The position numbers and the translations under genes are program-made. Below, piece after piece: positions 34,487-43,415 of a stretch of 64,000 nt of DNA. The notes under the pieces are model-generated. The model was not told the origin of the DNA and searched no databases. It saw only the letters and a list, made by a program, of their open reading frames with translations. Within the stretch, counting starts at the first letter, position 1; the number at the start of each line of letters is the position of its first letter. Source of the stretch: Paenibacillus hemerocallicola (GTDB lineage Bacteria > Bacillota > Bacilli > Paenibacillales > NBRC-103111); contig NZ_VDCQ01000002.1 of the NCBI RefSeq assembly GCF_006265175.1, positions 205,261-269,260 on the forward strand. Direction: 5' to 3'.

Positions 34487-36550
34487 TCAACAGCCTTCGA
34501 GCACAACCATCGCATGCAACTCTACCTCGGGAACGGTAAACGAGATGCCGTCCTCTTCTTCGTCGAAAGGGAGCGGCTGCAGCTGCGGAGCCAAATACAA
34601 CCGCTCCGGCTTTTTGCGGATTTTCACCTTGATGTTGTACAGCGGCCATATTTCTTCGATAAACGTCTTCGAGCCCGCTGCTTTTTCCTCGCGCACTTGG
34701 ACAAGGTGAACGATCCATCTCGAGCCTTGGCGCATCAAGTTGACCTCGACTCCGAGCGGCGCCTCCACTTCGAGCAGCGGCTTCGGTCGAAGCAGCTTGA
34801 GGCAATCCAAATAAATGCGGCGCAGCCACGGAGAGCCCGTCTTCCAGTACGACGCTTCGATCGGAGCGGCTATGTAGACGCATGCGCCTTGGCCGAAAGG
34901 ATGCACGGTAACAGCCGGATCGTTCGTGCGGATCGCCGGATGGGCGTGCTGATGATATACGTGCCGGTACGTCTTCGATTCCATGGCCGGCTCCATGAAG
35001 ACAGACAATACTCGCGTCGGCGCGGCAGGACGAACGCGCAGCACCGGGGCGTTCACCCCTTTGAGCAGGACAGGCATGCCGGGAACGTCGGCAAAATGAT
35101 CGGCGGCGAAATCGGCCAAGTAAGCGACGCCATACCGGGACGTATCGTCGAAATCGACGCCGAATACGTCGGCCAGTCCGAAGTTCGCTCTTCTAATCCC
35201 GTCCTCCCCGTACAAGGACGTCCGGTGGCTGGCGATTAGCAAACCGCCCTTCCGTACATACTCTCGCACGGCTTCTTCGACGGCCGGCGTTACGTAGGCT
35301 TGATCCGGCAGAACGAGCATCGAATAGCCTCCGAGCAGCTTGGGCAAGTTTTGACCGGACAGCACGTCAAAGTGGATATTCCCTTCGATCAGCATCCGGT
35401 TCGCGCCGCCCATCCCGTCGTCGACATGGTTCGGCAGCGACGTCGATTCGATCATCCTCCTATTCTCCACGCCGTACAGCACGGCTACGTCGGGAATACT
35501 TTCCGCATGCAGCAGCCATTCTTCCCGCTCACGCACGAAGTCGTTCGCTTCCTTGATCGCCTCCACTACCGGCGCCGGCAGCGCTCCCTTAAGCGCTCCG
35601 GACGGGATCGGCACATGTCCGAAGCTGATCGACCCGCCTCCCGCCACCGCAATCGCCGCCGCCGTCTTCAAGGTTGCCGCGGGAGCGAGCGTCCATTCCC
35701 CCCAGCTGCCCATCTCGCTCGGCATCATCAGCTCGAACGGCTTGCCCGTCGTCCGCTTCCATTTCGCCAGCAGGCTGCCGTACAAGTATATCGGCGGGTG
35801 AAACTCGGAAGTCAAGTAGTCCGCATGCGTATCCGGCTCCACATGGGCAAACGCCAAGTCTCCCGCGTGATTCCAGCCGATCTGCAGTCCGGGTCCGACA
35901 GCTTTGAGCCGTCCCGTTATGAAGCGCAGGAAATCCGCGCGGATATCCTTCTGAAACTGCTGCCACCGCCGCAGCTCCGCAGAGCCCGGCTGAGGCGACG
36001 CAGGCGGCGTTTGTCCGTACTTCTCCACATACCATTTGCGGCAATATTCGCAATGGCACGAGGAGGGCCATACATAAGTAATATCGAAGAAAAAACCGTC
36101 GACCTCATAGCCTTCCGCGATCTCCGTCAGCTGTGCCGCCACGTAATCGCGATAGGGGGAATTCAGGCATAGCAAATCGTAGTAACCGAACGCGTTCGTA
36201 ACCGGCGTCCCTTCCTTGTCCCGCTGCCGGTAATCCGGGTTCGCATTCGCGACGAAGCTGTTCAGCCCGACGTTATAATAGGCAATCAGCTTGATGCCAT
36301 ACTTCCGGGCCTCGCGCACCGCCTCTTCGAGCATGTCCGTGCGGAGCTTCGCATTTTTGTGCCCGACGCGGGTGTTGTAATAAGACGTCCCGAATGCGTC
36401 CTTGGTCATAAAGGTCAGTGTCTGCATGCCGGCTTCCGCCATTTCGCGCATATAACGAGGTATATCGAATTCGATCTCCGGCACCGCTTCCCCGATGTGG
36501 AAATCAAGCAGCCCTCTGCGCAACGTATTGCGGTACAAAGTCATGGTCAT
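34487..36550 (-). CDS. glycosidase-like protein with beta-galactosidase trimerisation-type domain
   Basis: A 687-residue protein. The first 320 residues resemble hypothetical glycoside hydrolase TIM barrels (GHL-type): IAYYNVGLN near residue 90 and VDGFFFDITYVWPSSCHCEYC near 150 are family-like active-site blocks, with an acidic FFFD. Residues about 350-560 look like a beta-galactosidase trimerisation/glutamine amidotransferase-like fold (LLGGYSMLVLPDQAYVTPAV). No signal peptide is seen, so it acts in the cytoplasm. It is a single gene behind an AT-rich promoter region. The substrate is unknown, and such proteins have been annotated as alpha-amylase-like or beta-galactosidase-like. Confidence 0.72.
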   Translation of the reverse strand: MTMTLYRNTLRRGLLDFHIGEAVPEIEFDIPRYMREMAEAGMQTLTFMTKDAFGTSYYNTRVGHKNAKLRTDMLEEAVREARKYGIKLIAYYNVGLNSFVANANPDYRQRDKEGTPVTNAFGYYDLLCLNSPYRDYVAAQLTEIAEGYEVDGFFFDITYVWPSSCHCEYCRKWYVEKYGQTPPASPQPGSAELRRWQQFQKDIRADFLRFITGRLKAVGPGLQIGWNHAGDLAFAHVEPDTHADYLTSEFHPPIYLYGSLLAKWKRTTGKPFELMMPSEMGSWGEWTLAPAATLKTAAAIAVAGGGSISFGHVPIPSGALKGALPAPVVEAIKEANDFVREREEWLLHAESIPDVAVLYGVENRRMIESTSLPNHVDDGMGGANRMLIEGNIHFDVLSGQNLPKLLGGYSMLVLPDQAYVTPAVEEAVREYVRKGGLLIASHRTSLYGEDGIRRANFGLADVFGVDFDDTSRYGVAYLADFAADHFADVPGMPVLLKGVNAPVLRVRPAAPTRVLSVFMEPAMESKTYRHVYHQHAHPAIRTNDPAVTVHPFGQGACVYIAAPIEASYWKTGSPWLRRIYLDCLKLLRPKPLLEVEAPLGVEVNLMRQGSRWIVHLVQVREEKAAGSKTFIEEIWPLYNIKVKIRKKPERLYLAPQLQPLPFDEEEDGISFTVPEVELHAMVVLEGC

Positions 36551-36712
36551 CTCACCGTCCGTCGTCCCGTTTTATGATTCTCCGTGCAAGCATTTGCGGA
36601 AGGGCTGCTTCTCGCCGCATTTGTTCCTCGTCATAGTGGAATAATTATATTATATATAATATGTAATATTAATAAAGCATTTTTTGTGATTCGGTTCACC
36701 GTCACCCGACTT
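36551..36712. other. AT-rich promoter region
   Basis: The stretch around 36640-36690 is almost pure A/T with several overlapping TATAAT-like hexamers on both strands, in sharp contrast to the GC-rich surroundings. It lies upstream of the minus-strand glycosidase-like gene and probably holds its promoter. I cannot fix a single -35/-10 pair. Confidence 0.4.
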
Positions 36713-36800
36713 ACGCCATTCCTCCGACCTTATGCCCTTGTCTGCCGTTGAGCTGTACAAGAAAGTCAAACTCCGTCAAAAGCCCGACACGGGTGAAAGG

Positions 36801-37011
36801 AATAGAGGAAGTCTCTTCCTTTATTTTTCGGAAACCGGACGTCAACCGTACAATAGTGGAACGATTCTCCGTTATTTCAACGTTTGCATCCCTTTTCTCC
36901 ACCAAAAGTCAGATTAACGGAAATTTGTTCCGTTATTTTTCGGAAAGTACACAATCCGCGACTTTAACGGGATATAGTTCCTTTATTTTCGCATCGCATC
37001 GGGATGATTCC
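36801..37011. repeat. array of AATAACGGAA-type palindromes
   Basis: Four imperfect palindromes with arms such as AATAGAGGAA/TTCCTTTATT and TAACGGAA/TTCCGTTA are centred near 36813, 36864, 36925 and 36975, at distances of 51, 61 and 50 bp. A fifth half-site, TTCCGTTA, lies at 37008. The motif is a diverged version of the 4056-4242 array. No gene is present in the 714-base gap between the glycosidase-like gene and the Gfo/Idh gene. Confidence 0.8.
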
Positions 37012-37218
37012 GTTAGTCATGTGCCGACGTCGAAATAAAAGCTTCTCAAAACCGGCGAAAGGCTGGCCGGGAGACTGATAAGCAGTAGCTGGATGCATGA
37101 TCCCGCCACTATGGATTAGGCTAAGCCGCAGGCGAAACTAGAATAATTCGGTTCGGTACGGCCTGACGCGCCCCCTCCAGTCTCATCCACTCCCTTGCCG
37201 AATTCCGGACGCATCGGC

Positions 37219-37250
37219 AAAACCCCCGCTGCCGCAATCGGCAACGGGGG
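37219..37250 (-). terminator. terminator of the xyl operon
   Basis: On the minus strand CCCCCG-TTGCCG pairs with CGGCA-GCGGGGG around ATTG and is followed by TTTT. It starts 15 bases after the last gene's stop codon and ends the five-gene xylA operon. Confidence 0.85.
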
Positions 37251-37264
37251 AACAATAACGTACA

Positions 37265-38365
37265 TTACAGCCAAAGGCTGTCGGCATCCATCGGCATCGG
37301 CTCCGGAGACGCGCATTTGCTCTTCATCTCGTAGTGGCTTCCTTGGTTGGAAGCGTCGTGGAAGCCGTGCATCGCTTCGAGCACGTGATAAGCGAGATCG
37401 CCGCTGGCACGGTGCGGCCGGTTCTCGGCGATCGCCAAAGCCATGTCGAGCGCGCCGACACTGCGGCTGTTCTCGGCGAAGCCGTGCGTAAGCGGGATCG
37501 GAGCCCATTCCTTGGCTCCCTTGCGGCGAAACTGGATCGGCCCGCCGAACGTGTTCGGATCGGGCACGCTGAGCGTTCCGGCGCTTCCGTATATTTCAAT
37601 GCGCGGCAAATTCGCCCCGCCCATAATATCGAAGCTTGTAATGATCGTTCCGATGGCTCCCGAATCGAATTCGAGCATACCGGCAATGTGCGTAGGGATA
37701 TCGACTTGGATCATTTGTCCATATTTCGGTTCGCTCGTAATGCGTCTCTCGGGAAAGCTCGTTTTCGTCATCCCGGCAACCCGGTTGATCGGTCCGAGCA
37801 TGGCAACAAGCGCGGTTAAATAGTATGGCCCCATATCAAACATCGGTCCGCCGCCGGTTTTGTAGAAAAACACCGGGTCCGGATGCCAGCCCTCGGGTCC
37901 GCGCGCCATCATGAAGGCGGTTGCGGCCAGCGGTTCGCCGATCCAGCCGTCGCGGATCAGCTTGATACACGTCTGGATGCCGCCTCCGAGGAACGTATCC
38001 GGGGCGCAGCCGACGCGCAATCCTTTCTCCTTCGCCAGCTCCAGCGTTTTCCGCCCGTCCTCGCGAGTAACGGCGAGCGGCTTCTCCACGTACACATGCT
38101 TGCCGGCGAGCAGCGCCCTCTGGCATATTTCCGCATGGGCGGCCGGAATCGTCAAATTGATGACGAGATCGATCTGCGGATCGGCGAGCAATTCATCGAC
38201 GGAGCACCCTTTCGGTACGCCGAACTCTTCCGCGCGGGCTTGCGCTCTGGCCACGTCCAGATCCGCGCAGGCGACAACCTCGAGCCCCCGGTACAGCTTG
38301 CAGTTTTTGAAATAAATGGCGCTAATGTTGCCGCAGCCGATAATGCCTACTTTGACCTTATCCAT
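37265..38365 (-). CDS. Gfo/Idh/MocA family oxidoreductase
   Basis: NAD(P)-dependent sugar dehydrogenase-like protein of 366 residues. The Rossmann motif VGIIGCGNISAIYF is at the N-terminus, the substrate-side lysine lies in HVYVEKPLAVT near residue 95, and a His/Asp region follows in GGGPMFDMGPYYL near 175. It is the last gene of an operon with xylA and xylB, 22 bases after the thuA-like gene. It may oxidise a sugar or glycoside, perhaps with the ThuA-like protein. Its exact substrate is not predictable. Confidence 0.88.
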   Translation of the reverse strand: MDKVKVGIIGCGNISAIYFKNCKLYRGLEVVACADLDVARAQARAEEFGVPKGCSVDELLADPQIDLVINLTIPAAHAEICQRALLAGKHVYVEKPLAVTREDGRKTLELAKEKGLRVGCAPDTFLGGGIQTCIKLIRDGWIGEPLAATAFMMARGPEGWHPDPVFFYKTGGGPMFDMGPYYLTALVAMLGPINRVAGMTKTSFPERRITSEPKYGQMIQVDIPTHIAGMLEFDSGAIGTIITSFDIMGGANLPRIEIYGSAGTLSVPDPNTFGGPIQFRRKGAKEWAPIPLTHGFAENSRSVGALDMALAIAENRPHRASGDLAYHVLEAMHGFHDASNQGSHYEMKSKCASPEPMPMDADSLWL

Positions 38366-38387
38366 AAGAAATAGGTCCCCTCCACCC

Positions 38388-39128
38388 TTATTGTTGGCTA
38401 TCCGCCATGCCGGTGTACGAATTTTTGTCGGCAGTTCCGGACCGTGCGGCGGCCTCCCGGGCCAACCGTTTGCCTTCCGCGGCCCACTGGAAGCCTCGAC
38501 GCATCATGAGCTTCACTTGCGGCATGTCGACGATGTCGGCCTTATGGCCGAGCGAGCAGTAATAGACGCGGCCTACGCCCCATCGCTTCGTCCAGACGAC
38601 CGGCATATCGACCGGCTTGTTAAGCGAATGCGGGCCCGGCGCAACGGGAAAGCGGGTCGTGGCCAGCACCTCGACGGCAGGATCGACATGCAAGTAATAT
38701 TGCTCGGATTTTACGACGAAATCCTCGATCCCGTCCAAGATCGGACCGGCGCCACGCTTGATGTTGACCGTATACTCGACGCCGTCGTTGCCAGGATGGG
38801 CGACCCATTGTCCACCGGTCATAAACTGCCAGTCCACGTTCATGCGGAACGAATCGCACATGCCGCCGTGGCAGCCGGCAATGCCGACTCCGCTCTGAAC
38901 GGCTGCCGAGACGTTGCCGGCCCAACCCTTCTCGATTTCTCCCATCGTCCATACCGGCACGATCAAATCGAGAGCCGCGAGCTTGCCCGCATCGGCGAAC
39001 GATTCCAGCGTATCGGACACTTCGACCTCGAAGCCGTCGTCCTCCAGCACGGCCCGGAACAGGGCCGCCACTTGCTCGGGCTCATGGCCCAGCCATCCGC
39101 CCCATACGATTAAAGCGCGTTTGCTCAT
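38388..39128 (-). CDS. ThuA domain-containing protein
   Basis: A 246-residue protein of the ThuA family (class I glutamine amidotransferase-like fold), with ALIVWGGWLGHEPEQVA at the start and the central GIAGCHGGMCDSFR near residue 85. ThuA of rhizobia acts with the Gfo/Idh-type ThuB in trehalose/maltitol oxidation to 3-keto forms. Here the gene is sandwiched between two Gfo/Idh/MocA genes in a xylose operon, which suggests a similar oxidative step on a xylose-containing compound (inference). GAGGGAGG lies ten bases before the chosen ATG at 39128. Confidence 0.85.
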   Translation of the reverse strand: MSKRALIVWGGWLGHEPEQVAALFRAVLEDDGFEVEVSDTLESFADAGKLAALDLIVPVWTMGEIEKGWAGNVSAAVQSGVGIAGCHGGMCDSFRMNVDWQFMTGGQWVAHPGNDGVEYTVNIKRGAGPILDGIEDFVVKSEQYYLHVDPAVEVLATTRFPVAPGPHSLNKPVDMPVVWTKRWGVGRVYYCSLGHKADIVDMPQVKLMMRRGFQWAAEGKRLAREAAARSGTADKNSYTGMADSQQ

Positions 39129-39144
39129 TCGCCTGACGCCTCCC

Positions 39145-40305
39145 TCACATTTCGCCGATTTGTACCCAACGCTTCTCCGCGATCGAGCGCTCCACCGCTT
39201 CCAGCACCGCCTGACAAAGCACACCGTCGTGGAAATTCGGCACCGGCTGTCGGTTTTCCTGCAACGCCTTCAAACATTCTACCATTTCGTGGATAAAAGT
39301 ATGCTCATAGCCGATCGTATGTCCCGGTGGCCACCAAGCCTCCGAATAAGCATGGGCGGGATCGGTCGCGAGCACCCGGCGGAAGCCTTGGACGTCGGCC
39401 GGATCGCCGGTAAAGTAAACCTGCAGCTCGTTCATCCGCTCAAAGTCGAACTTGACGCTGCCGAGACTCCCGTTGATCTCGAACGAATTCGTGCAGCGGT
39501 GTCCGGCGGCAAAGCGGGTTGCTTCGAAGCTGCCCAGCGCCCCGTTCGCGAAGCGGCACAGGAAAAGCGTCGCATCGTCGACGGTAACCGGACCTTTCGA
39601 GCCGGACCCGCTGCCCGTAGCGCTCAGACCGGTCATCGAGCCGGGAAGCGGACGTTCCTTGACGAATGTCTCGCTCATCCCTACGACCTCCGTCATTTCC
39701 CCGACGAGAAACCGGGCCATGTCGATCAGATGCGCGCCGAGATCCCCGTGAGCGCCGGAGCCTGCAATCGTTTTGTCCAACCGCCACACAAGCGGAAATT
39801 CGGGATCGACGATCCAATCCTGCAAAAACGTGGCGCGGAAATGATAAATTCGCCCGAGGCGCCCTTCTCCGATCAGCTTCCTCGCCAGCTGAACCGCGGG
39901 GGCGAATCGGTAGTTGAAGCCGACCATATGCTTGACGCCGGCCGTTTCCGCGGCCGCAAGCATTTCTCTCGCATCGGCGAGCGTCAGTGCAAGCGGCTTC
40001 TCGCAAAATAGATGCTTGCCGGCTCCCGCCGCCGCTATGGCGATTTCCTTATGCGCGTCGCTCGGGGCGTTGATATCGATAAGGTCGATATCGTCTCGGC
40101 TGACAAGCTCCCGCCAATCCGTCGCCGCCTCCTCCCAGCCGAACTGCCCGGCAGCCTGCCGCACGGCCTCTTCATTGCGTCCGCAAATTGCTTTCATGAC
40201 GGGCCGCGGCGTATTCGGAAAAAACATCGGGATATCCCGATAAGCGTGGCTGTGCGCCTTTCCCATAAACTTGTAACCGATCATGCCGACTCGGACTTGA
40301 TTCAT
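39145..40305 (-). CDS. Gfo/Idh/MocA family oxidoreductase
   Basis: NAD(P)-dependent dehydrogenase-like protein of 386 residues: Rossmann entry VGMIGYKFMGKAHSHAY, the lysine motif HLFCEKPLALT near residue 95, and the DLGAHLIDMARFLVG segment near 182 with the His/Asp pair. It shares only family-level similarity with the other oxidoreductase of the operon, so the two probably act on different substrates. It lies 48 bases after xylB and 16 before the thuA-like gene. Confidence 0.88.
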   Translation of the reverse strand: MNQVRVGMIGYKFMGKAHSHAYRDIPMFFPNTPRPVMKAICGRNEEAVRQAAGQFGWEEAATDWRELVSRDDIDLIDINAPSDAHKEIAIAAAGAGKHLFCEKPLALTLADAREMLAAAETAGVKHMVGFNYRFAPAVQLARKLIGEGRLGRIYHFRATFLQDWIVDPEFPLVWRLDKTIAGSGAHGDLGAHLIDMARFLVGEMTEVVGMSETFVKERPLPGSMTGLSATGSGSGSKGPVTVDDATLFLCRFANGALGSFEATRFAAGHRCTNSFEINGSLGSVKFDFERMNELQVYFTGDPADVQGFRRVLATDPAHAYSEAWWPPGHTIGYEHTFIHEMVECLKALQENRQPVPNFHDGVLCQAVLEAVERSIAEKRWVQIGEM

Positions 40306-40353
40306 CGTCGGTTCATCTCCTAACCGGGAATTGGGAATCGTTCTGATAACGGA

Positions 40354-41853
40354 TCATGATGTACGGAATGCGGACAGTTCCTCGTTCAATTGCCGGGTGT
40401 TCTCATATACTTGCCCGTAAATCCGGAACAAGTCCGCGTACCGCTCGGCTTGCCGGGCATTGGGACGGAACGTCTTGCTCCGTTTGATAAACATCGTCGC
40501 GCATCGTTCCAGCGACTCGAACCAGCCGCAGCCGCAGGCGGCCAGCATCGCCGCGCCGAGCGCCGGTCCCTGCTCGCTTTCGAGACGATGAATATCGACG
40601 CCGAAAATGTCGGCCTGCATTTGCAGCCACGTTTCGTTTTTCGCCCCGCCGCCGATCGAGACGAGCGAACGGATGTCGTGCCCGGCATCGCGCAGCAGCT
40701 CCAGCGACTCTTTGAGCGAGAACGTGATCCCTTCTACGACCGCACGAGTGAAATGCGGCAGTCCGTGAGAAGCGTCCATGCCGACGAAGCTCGCGCGAGT
40801 GGCGGCATCCGCATGAGGAGTCCGCTCTCCCACGAGATAAGGCGTAAACAACAGTCCGTTCGCGCCGGCAGTCGTTTGCTCCAATCCTTTCAGCAAATCG
40901 TCGAACGAAGCCTCGGGTGCAAACGTTTCCTTGAACCAGCTCAGACTATACCCGGCCGCAAGCGTCACGCCCATGGCGTAGAACGAATCCTTCTTGCCAT
41001 GGTTGAAGAAATGCAGCTTGCCCGCGTAATCGTTGTCCCCGCTATCCCGATAAGAAAGCACGACGCCGGACGTCCCGATGCTGCACAACGTCTCTCCTTC
41101 GGACAAAATACCGGCCCCGATAGCGCCGCAAGCATTGTCCGCTCCGCCGGCGAACACACCCATGAATTCCGGCAGGCCGGTCTGCCCTGCGATAGCGGGC
41201 AGCAGCGTGCCGACCTTCGCCTCCGACCCGACCAACGGCGGGCACATCGAAAGCGGGATTCCGAACGCCCCGGCGATCTCTTCGCTCCACCGCCGATTGG
41301 CCACGTCCAGCAGCAGAGTTCCTGCGGCATCGGAATATTCGGCCGCTAAATGGCCGGTCAGCCGGTAGCGCAAATAGTCCTTGGGCAGCACGAATGCGGC
41401 GGCCTTGGCGAACAACTCCGGCTCATGCCGCTTTACCCACAGCAGCTTCGGCAGAGTGAAGCCTTCCAGCGCCCTGTTTTTGGCGATCCCGAGCAAGCGC
41501 TTCCCCAGCTTCGCCTCGATCTCCCGACACTGCTCGGACGTACGCGTATCGTTCCAAAGAATCGCGTTGCGAAGCGCGTTCCCCTCGCCGTCCAGCAGCA
41601 CGAGCCCATGCATTTGCCCGGAAAAGCTCATGCCCTCCACGTCGTTTCCGTCGATGCCGGTGTCGCTTACGAGCCCGCGAAGCGCTTCCACAGTCGCTTT
41701 CACCCACAGCTCGGGGTCCTGCTCGTTATAGCCGGACCTCTCCTGAATTAGCGGATAATCCCGGGACGCTTCGCCGCATACGCGGCCTTCCCGGTTGACG
41801 AGCAGCGCTTTCACGGCGCTCGTTCCCAAATCGACACCGATGACGTATTTCAT
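40354..41853 (-). CDS. xylB: xylulokinase
   Basis: Phosphorylates D-xylulose to xylulose 5-phosphate with ATP, feeding the pentose phosphate pathway. FGGY kinase fold of 499 residues: phosphate motif VIGVDLGTSAVKALLV at the N-terminus, MSFSGQMHGLVLLD near residue 75, the catalytic Asp region in GGADNACGAIGAGI near 235, and the C-terminal GGGAKNETWLQMQADIFG. ATG at 41853 has AAGGAG about ten bases upstream; the frame extends 7 codons further without a better site. It lies 43 bases after xylA. Confidence 0.93.
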   Translation of the reverse strand: MKYVIGVDLGTSAVKALLVNREGRVCGEASRDYPLIQERSGYNEQDPELWVKATVEALRGLVSDTGIDGNDVEGMSFSGQMHGLVLLDGEGNALRNAILWNDTRTSEQCREIEAKLGKRLLGIAKNRALEGFTLPKLLWVKRHEPELFAKAAAFVLPKDYLRYRLTGHLAAEYSDAAGTLLLDVANRRWSEEIAGAFGIPLSMCPPLVGSEAKVGTLLPAIAGQTGLPEFMGVFAGGADNACGAIGAGILSEGETLCSIGTSGVVLSYRDSGDNDYAGKLHFFNHGKKDSFYAMGVTLAAGYSLSWFKETFAPEASFDDLLKGLEQTTAGANGLLFTPYLVGERTPHADAATRASFVGMDASHGLPHFTRAVVEGITFSLKESLELLRDAGHDIRSLVSIGGGAKNETWLQMQADIFGVDIHRLESEQGPALGAAMLAACGCGWFESLERCATMFIKRSKTFRPNARQAERYADLFRIYGQVYENTRQLNEELSAFRTS

Positions 41854-41896
41854 CGGCAGCAGCTCCTTCGACAAAGTTACCAGCCTCCATGGACGT

Positions 41897-43210
41897 TTAC
41901 TCGGACAGCAAATATTGGTTGAGTATCGCTTTCAGTTGCTCCTGTCGGCCCGATGCGTTGCGGATCGGGGCGTTTTGCAGCGCGTGCCGCTCCAGACCGG
42001 CAAGCGTCGCTTTGCCCGAAACGATATCAAGGCCGATCCCTTCCTTGAAGCTGGCATAACGGCGATCGACCGCCTGCTCGAAGACGCGATCCCGGATCAG
42101 CTTGGCCGCCACCTTCAACCCTTTCGCGTAAGCGTCCATGCCGGCAATGTGGGCGAAGAACAAATCCTCCGCCTCGAACGAGCCTCGGCGCACCTTCGCG
42201 TCGAAGTTGATGCCGCCGCGTCCGATCCCTCCGTTTTGCAAAACCTCGTACATCGTCAGCGTCGTCGCGTACAGATCGGTCGGGAATTCGTCGGTATCCC
42301 AGCCGAGCAGCAAATCTCCCTGATTCGCGTCCAGCGAGCCGAGCAGACCGTGCATTCTGGCCACCCGAAGCTCGTGCTCGAACGTATGTCCCGCCAGTGT
42401 CGCATGGTTCGCCTCCAAATTCAGCTTGAACCGGTCCTTCAGCCCGTAATGCTGCAAAAAAGCTATCGTCGTCGCCGCGTCGAAATCGTACTGGTGCTTC
42501 GTCGGCTCCTTCGGCTTCGGCTCGATCAGAAACTGGGCATCGAAGCCGATCTCGTCGGCGTAATCGGCGGCCATCCGGTATAACCGGGCCAAATTGTCCA
42601 GCTCCAGCTGCATGTCCGTGTGCAACAGCGACTCGTAGCCTTCCCGCCCTCCCCAGAACACGTAGTTTTCCGCGCCCAGCTCAAGGCCGACCTCGAGACC
42701 TTTCTTCACTTGGGCAGCCGCATATGCGTATACATCCGCATTGCTCGTCGTCCCCGCCCCATGGACGAACCTCGGATGCGTGAACATGTTGGCCGTGTTC
42801 CACAGCAGCTTCACTCCGGTTGTCTTCATATGCTCCTTGATCATCGATACGATCGTGTCGAGATTGCGGTTCGTTTCGCGCAGCGTATCGCCTTCGGGTG
42901 CGATGTCGCGGTCATGGAAGCAAAAATAAGGCGCCTTGAGCTTGACGATCAGCTCGAATGCCGCCTCCACCCGCGCCTTTGCCAGGTCCATGCCGGTTAA
43001 ACGGTCCCAGCTTCGTACGGCAGTGCCCGCTCCGAAAGGATCTGCCCCGTTGGCCGTCAAACTGTGCCAGTAGGCGACCGCGAAACGCAAATGATCCTTC
43101 ATCGTTTTGCCGGCCACGACTTCGTCGGGGTTGTAATGCTTGAACGCAAACTCATTTGTCGAGCTTGCGCCTTCGTATCCGATTTCCGGAACGTTGGAAA
43201 AATAGGACAT
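41897..43210 (-). CDS. xylA: xylose isomerase
   Basis: Converts D-xylose to D-xylulose using two divalent metal ions. The 437-residue length matches class II enzymes. The catalytic His motif [11 protein letters not shown] is near residue 98, the metal-ligand signature [17 protein letters not shown] near 230, and further ligands lie in [13 protein letters not shown] and [15 protein letters not shown] precedes the ATG by six bases. It is the first gene of the operon, divergent from xylR, with a palindromic operator in between. Confidence 0.95.
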   Translation of the reverse strand: MSYFSNVPEIGYEGASSTNEFAFKHYNPDEVVAGKTMKDHLRFAVAYWHSLTANGADPFGAGTAVRSWDRLTGMDLAKARVEAAFELIVKLKAPYFCFHDRDIAPEGDTLRETNRNLDTIVSMIKEHMKTTGVKLLWNTANMFTHPRFVHGAGTTSNADVYAYAAAQVKKGLEVGLELGAENYVFWGGREGYESLLHTDMQLELDNLARLYRMAADYADEIGFDAQFLIEPKPKEPTKHQYDFDAATTIAFLQHYGLKDRFKLNLEANHATLAGHTFEHELRVARMHGLLGSLDANQGDLLLGWDTDEFPTDLYATTLTMYEVLQNGGIGRGGINFDAKVRRGSFEAEDLFFAHIAGMDAYAKGLKVAAKLIRDRVFEQAVDRRYASFKEGIGLDIVSGKATLAGLERHALQNAPIRNASGRQEQLKAILNQYLLSE

Positions 43211-43272
43211 GAGGTTCCCTCCGCAGTTTGATGGTTATCCTAATGATAGGTTCATAATAGCAAATGCCGGAC

Positions 43273-43297
43273 ACTTTGTATATCCATTATACAAAGT
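43273..43297. promoter_or_regulatory. xyl operator overlapping the xylA -10 box
   Basis: A perfect 10-base dyad, ACTTTGTATA at 43273-43282 and TATACAAAGT at 43288-43297 with a 5-base spacer. On the minus strand it contains TATAAT (43287-43292), with TTCCGA 17 bases upstream, placing it over the likely xylA -10 region 60-90 bases from the start codon. Position and symmetry fit a XylR repressor site. Confidence 0.7.
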
Positions 43298-43323
43298 TTT
43301 TGTGAGGAATCGGAATGGGACTT

Positions 43324-43376
43324 GTTCGAATCCGAAAAATACGGATTGAACTTTTTAATTCAGTAAAATAAACTGA
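43324..43376. promoter_or_regulatory. two further dyads between xylA and xylR
   Basis: GTTCgAATCCG (43324-43334) pairs with CGGATTGAAC (43342-43351), and TCAGT (43360-43364) pairs with ACTGA (43372-43376). They lie on the xylR side, and TACAAT at 43385-43390 may be the xylR -10 box. They could be additional regulator sites for autorepression or binding by another protein. Confidence 0.4.
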
Positions 43377-43415
43377 TACTATTCGTACAATGACTATACA
43401 AACGAGGGATTCCAT

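Noticed and set aside
43324-43351. Terminator between xylA and xylR
   Set aside because: The dyad is AT-rich, lies between divergent promoters and is not downstream of a gene on either strand, so it is more likely a regulatory site.
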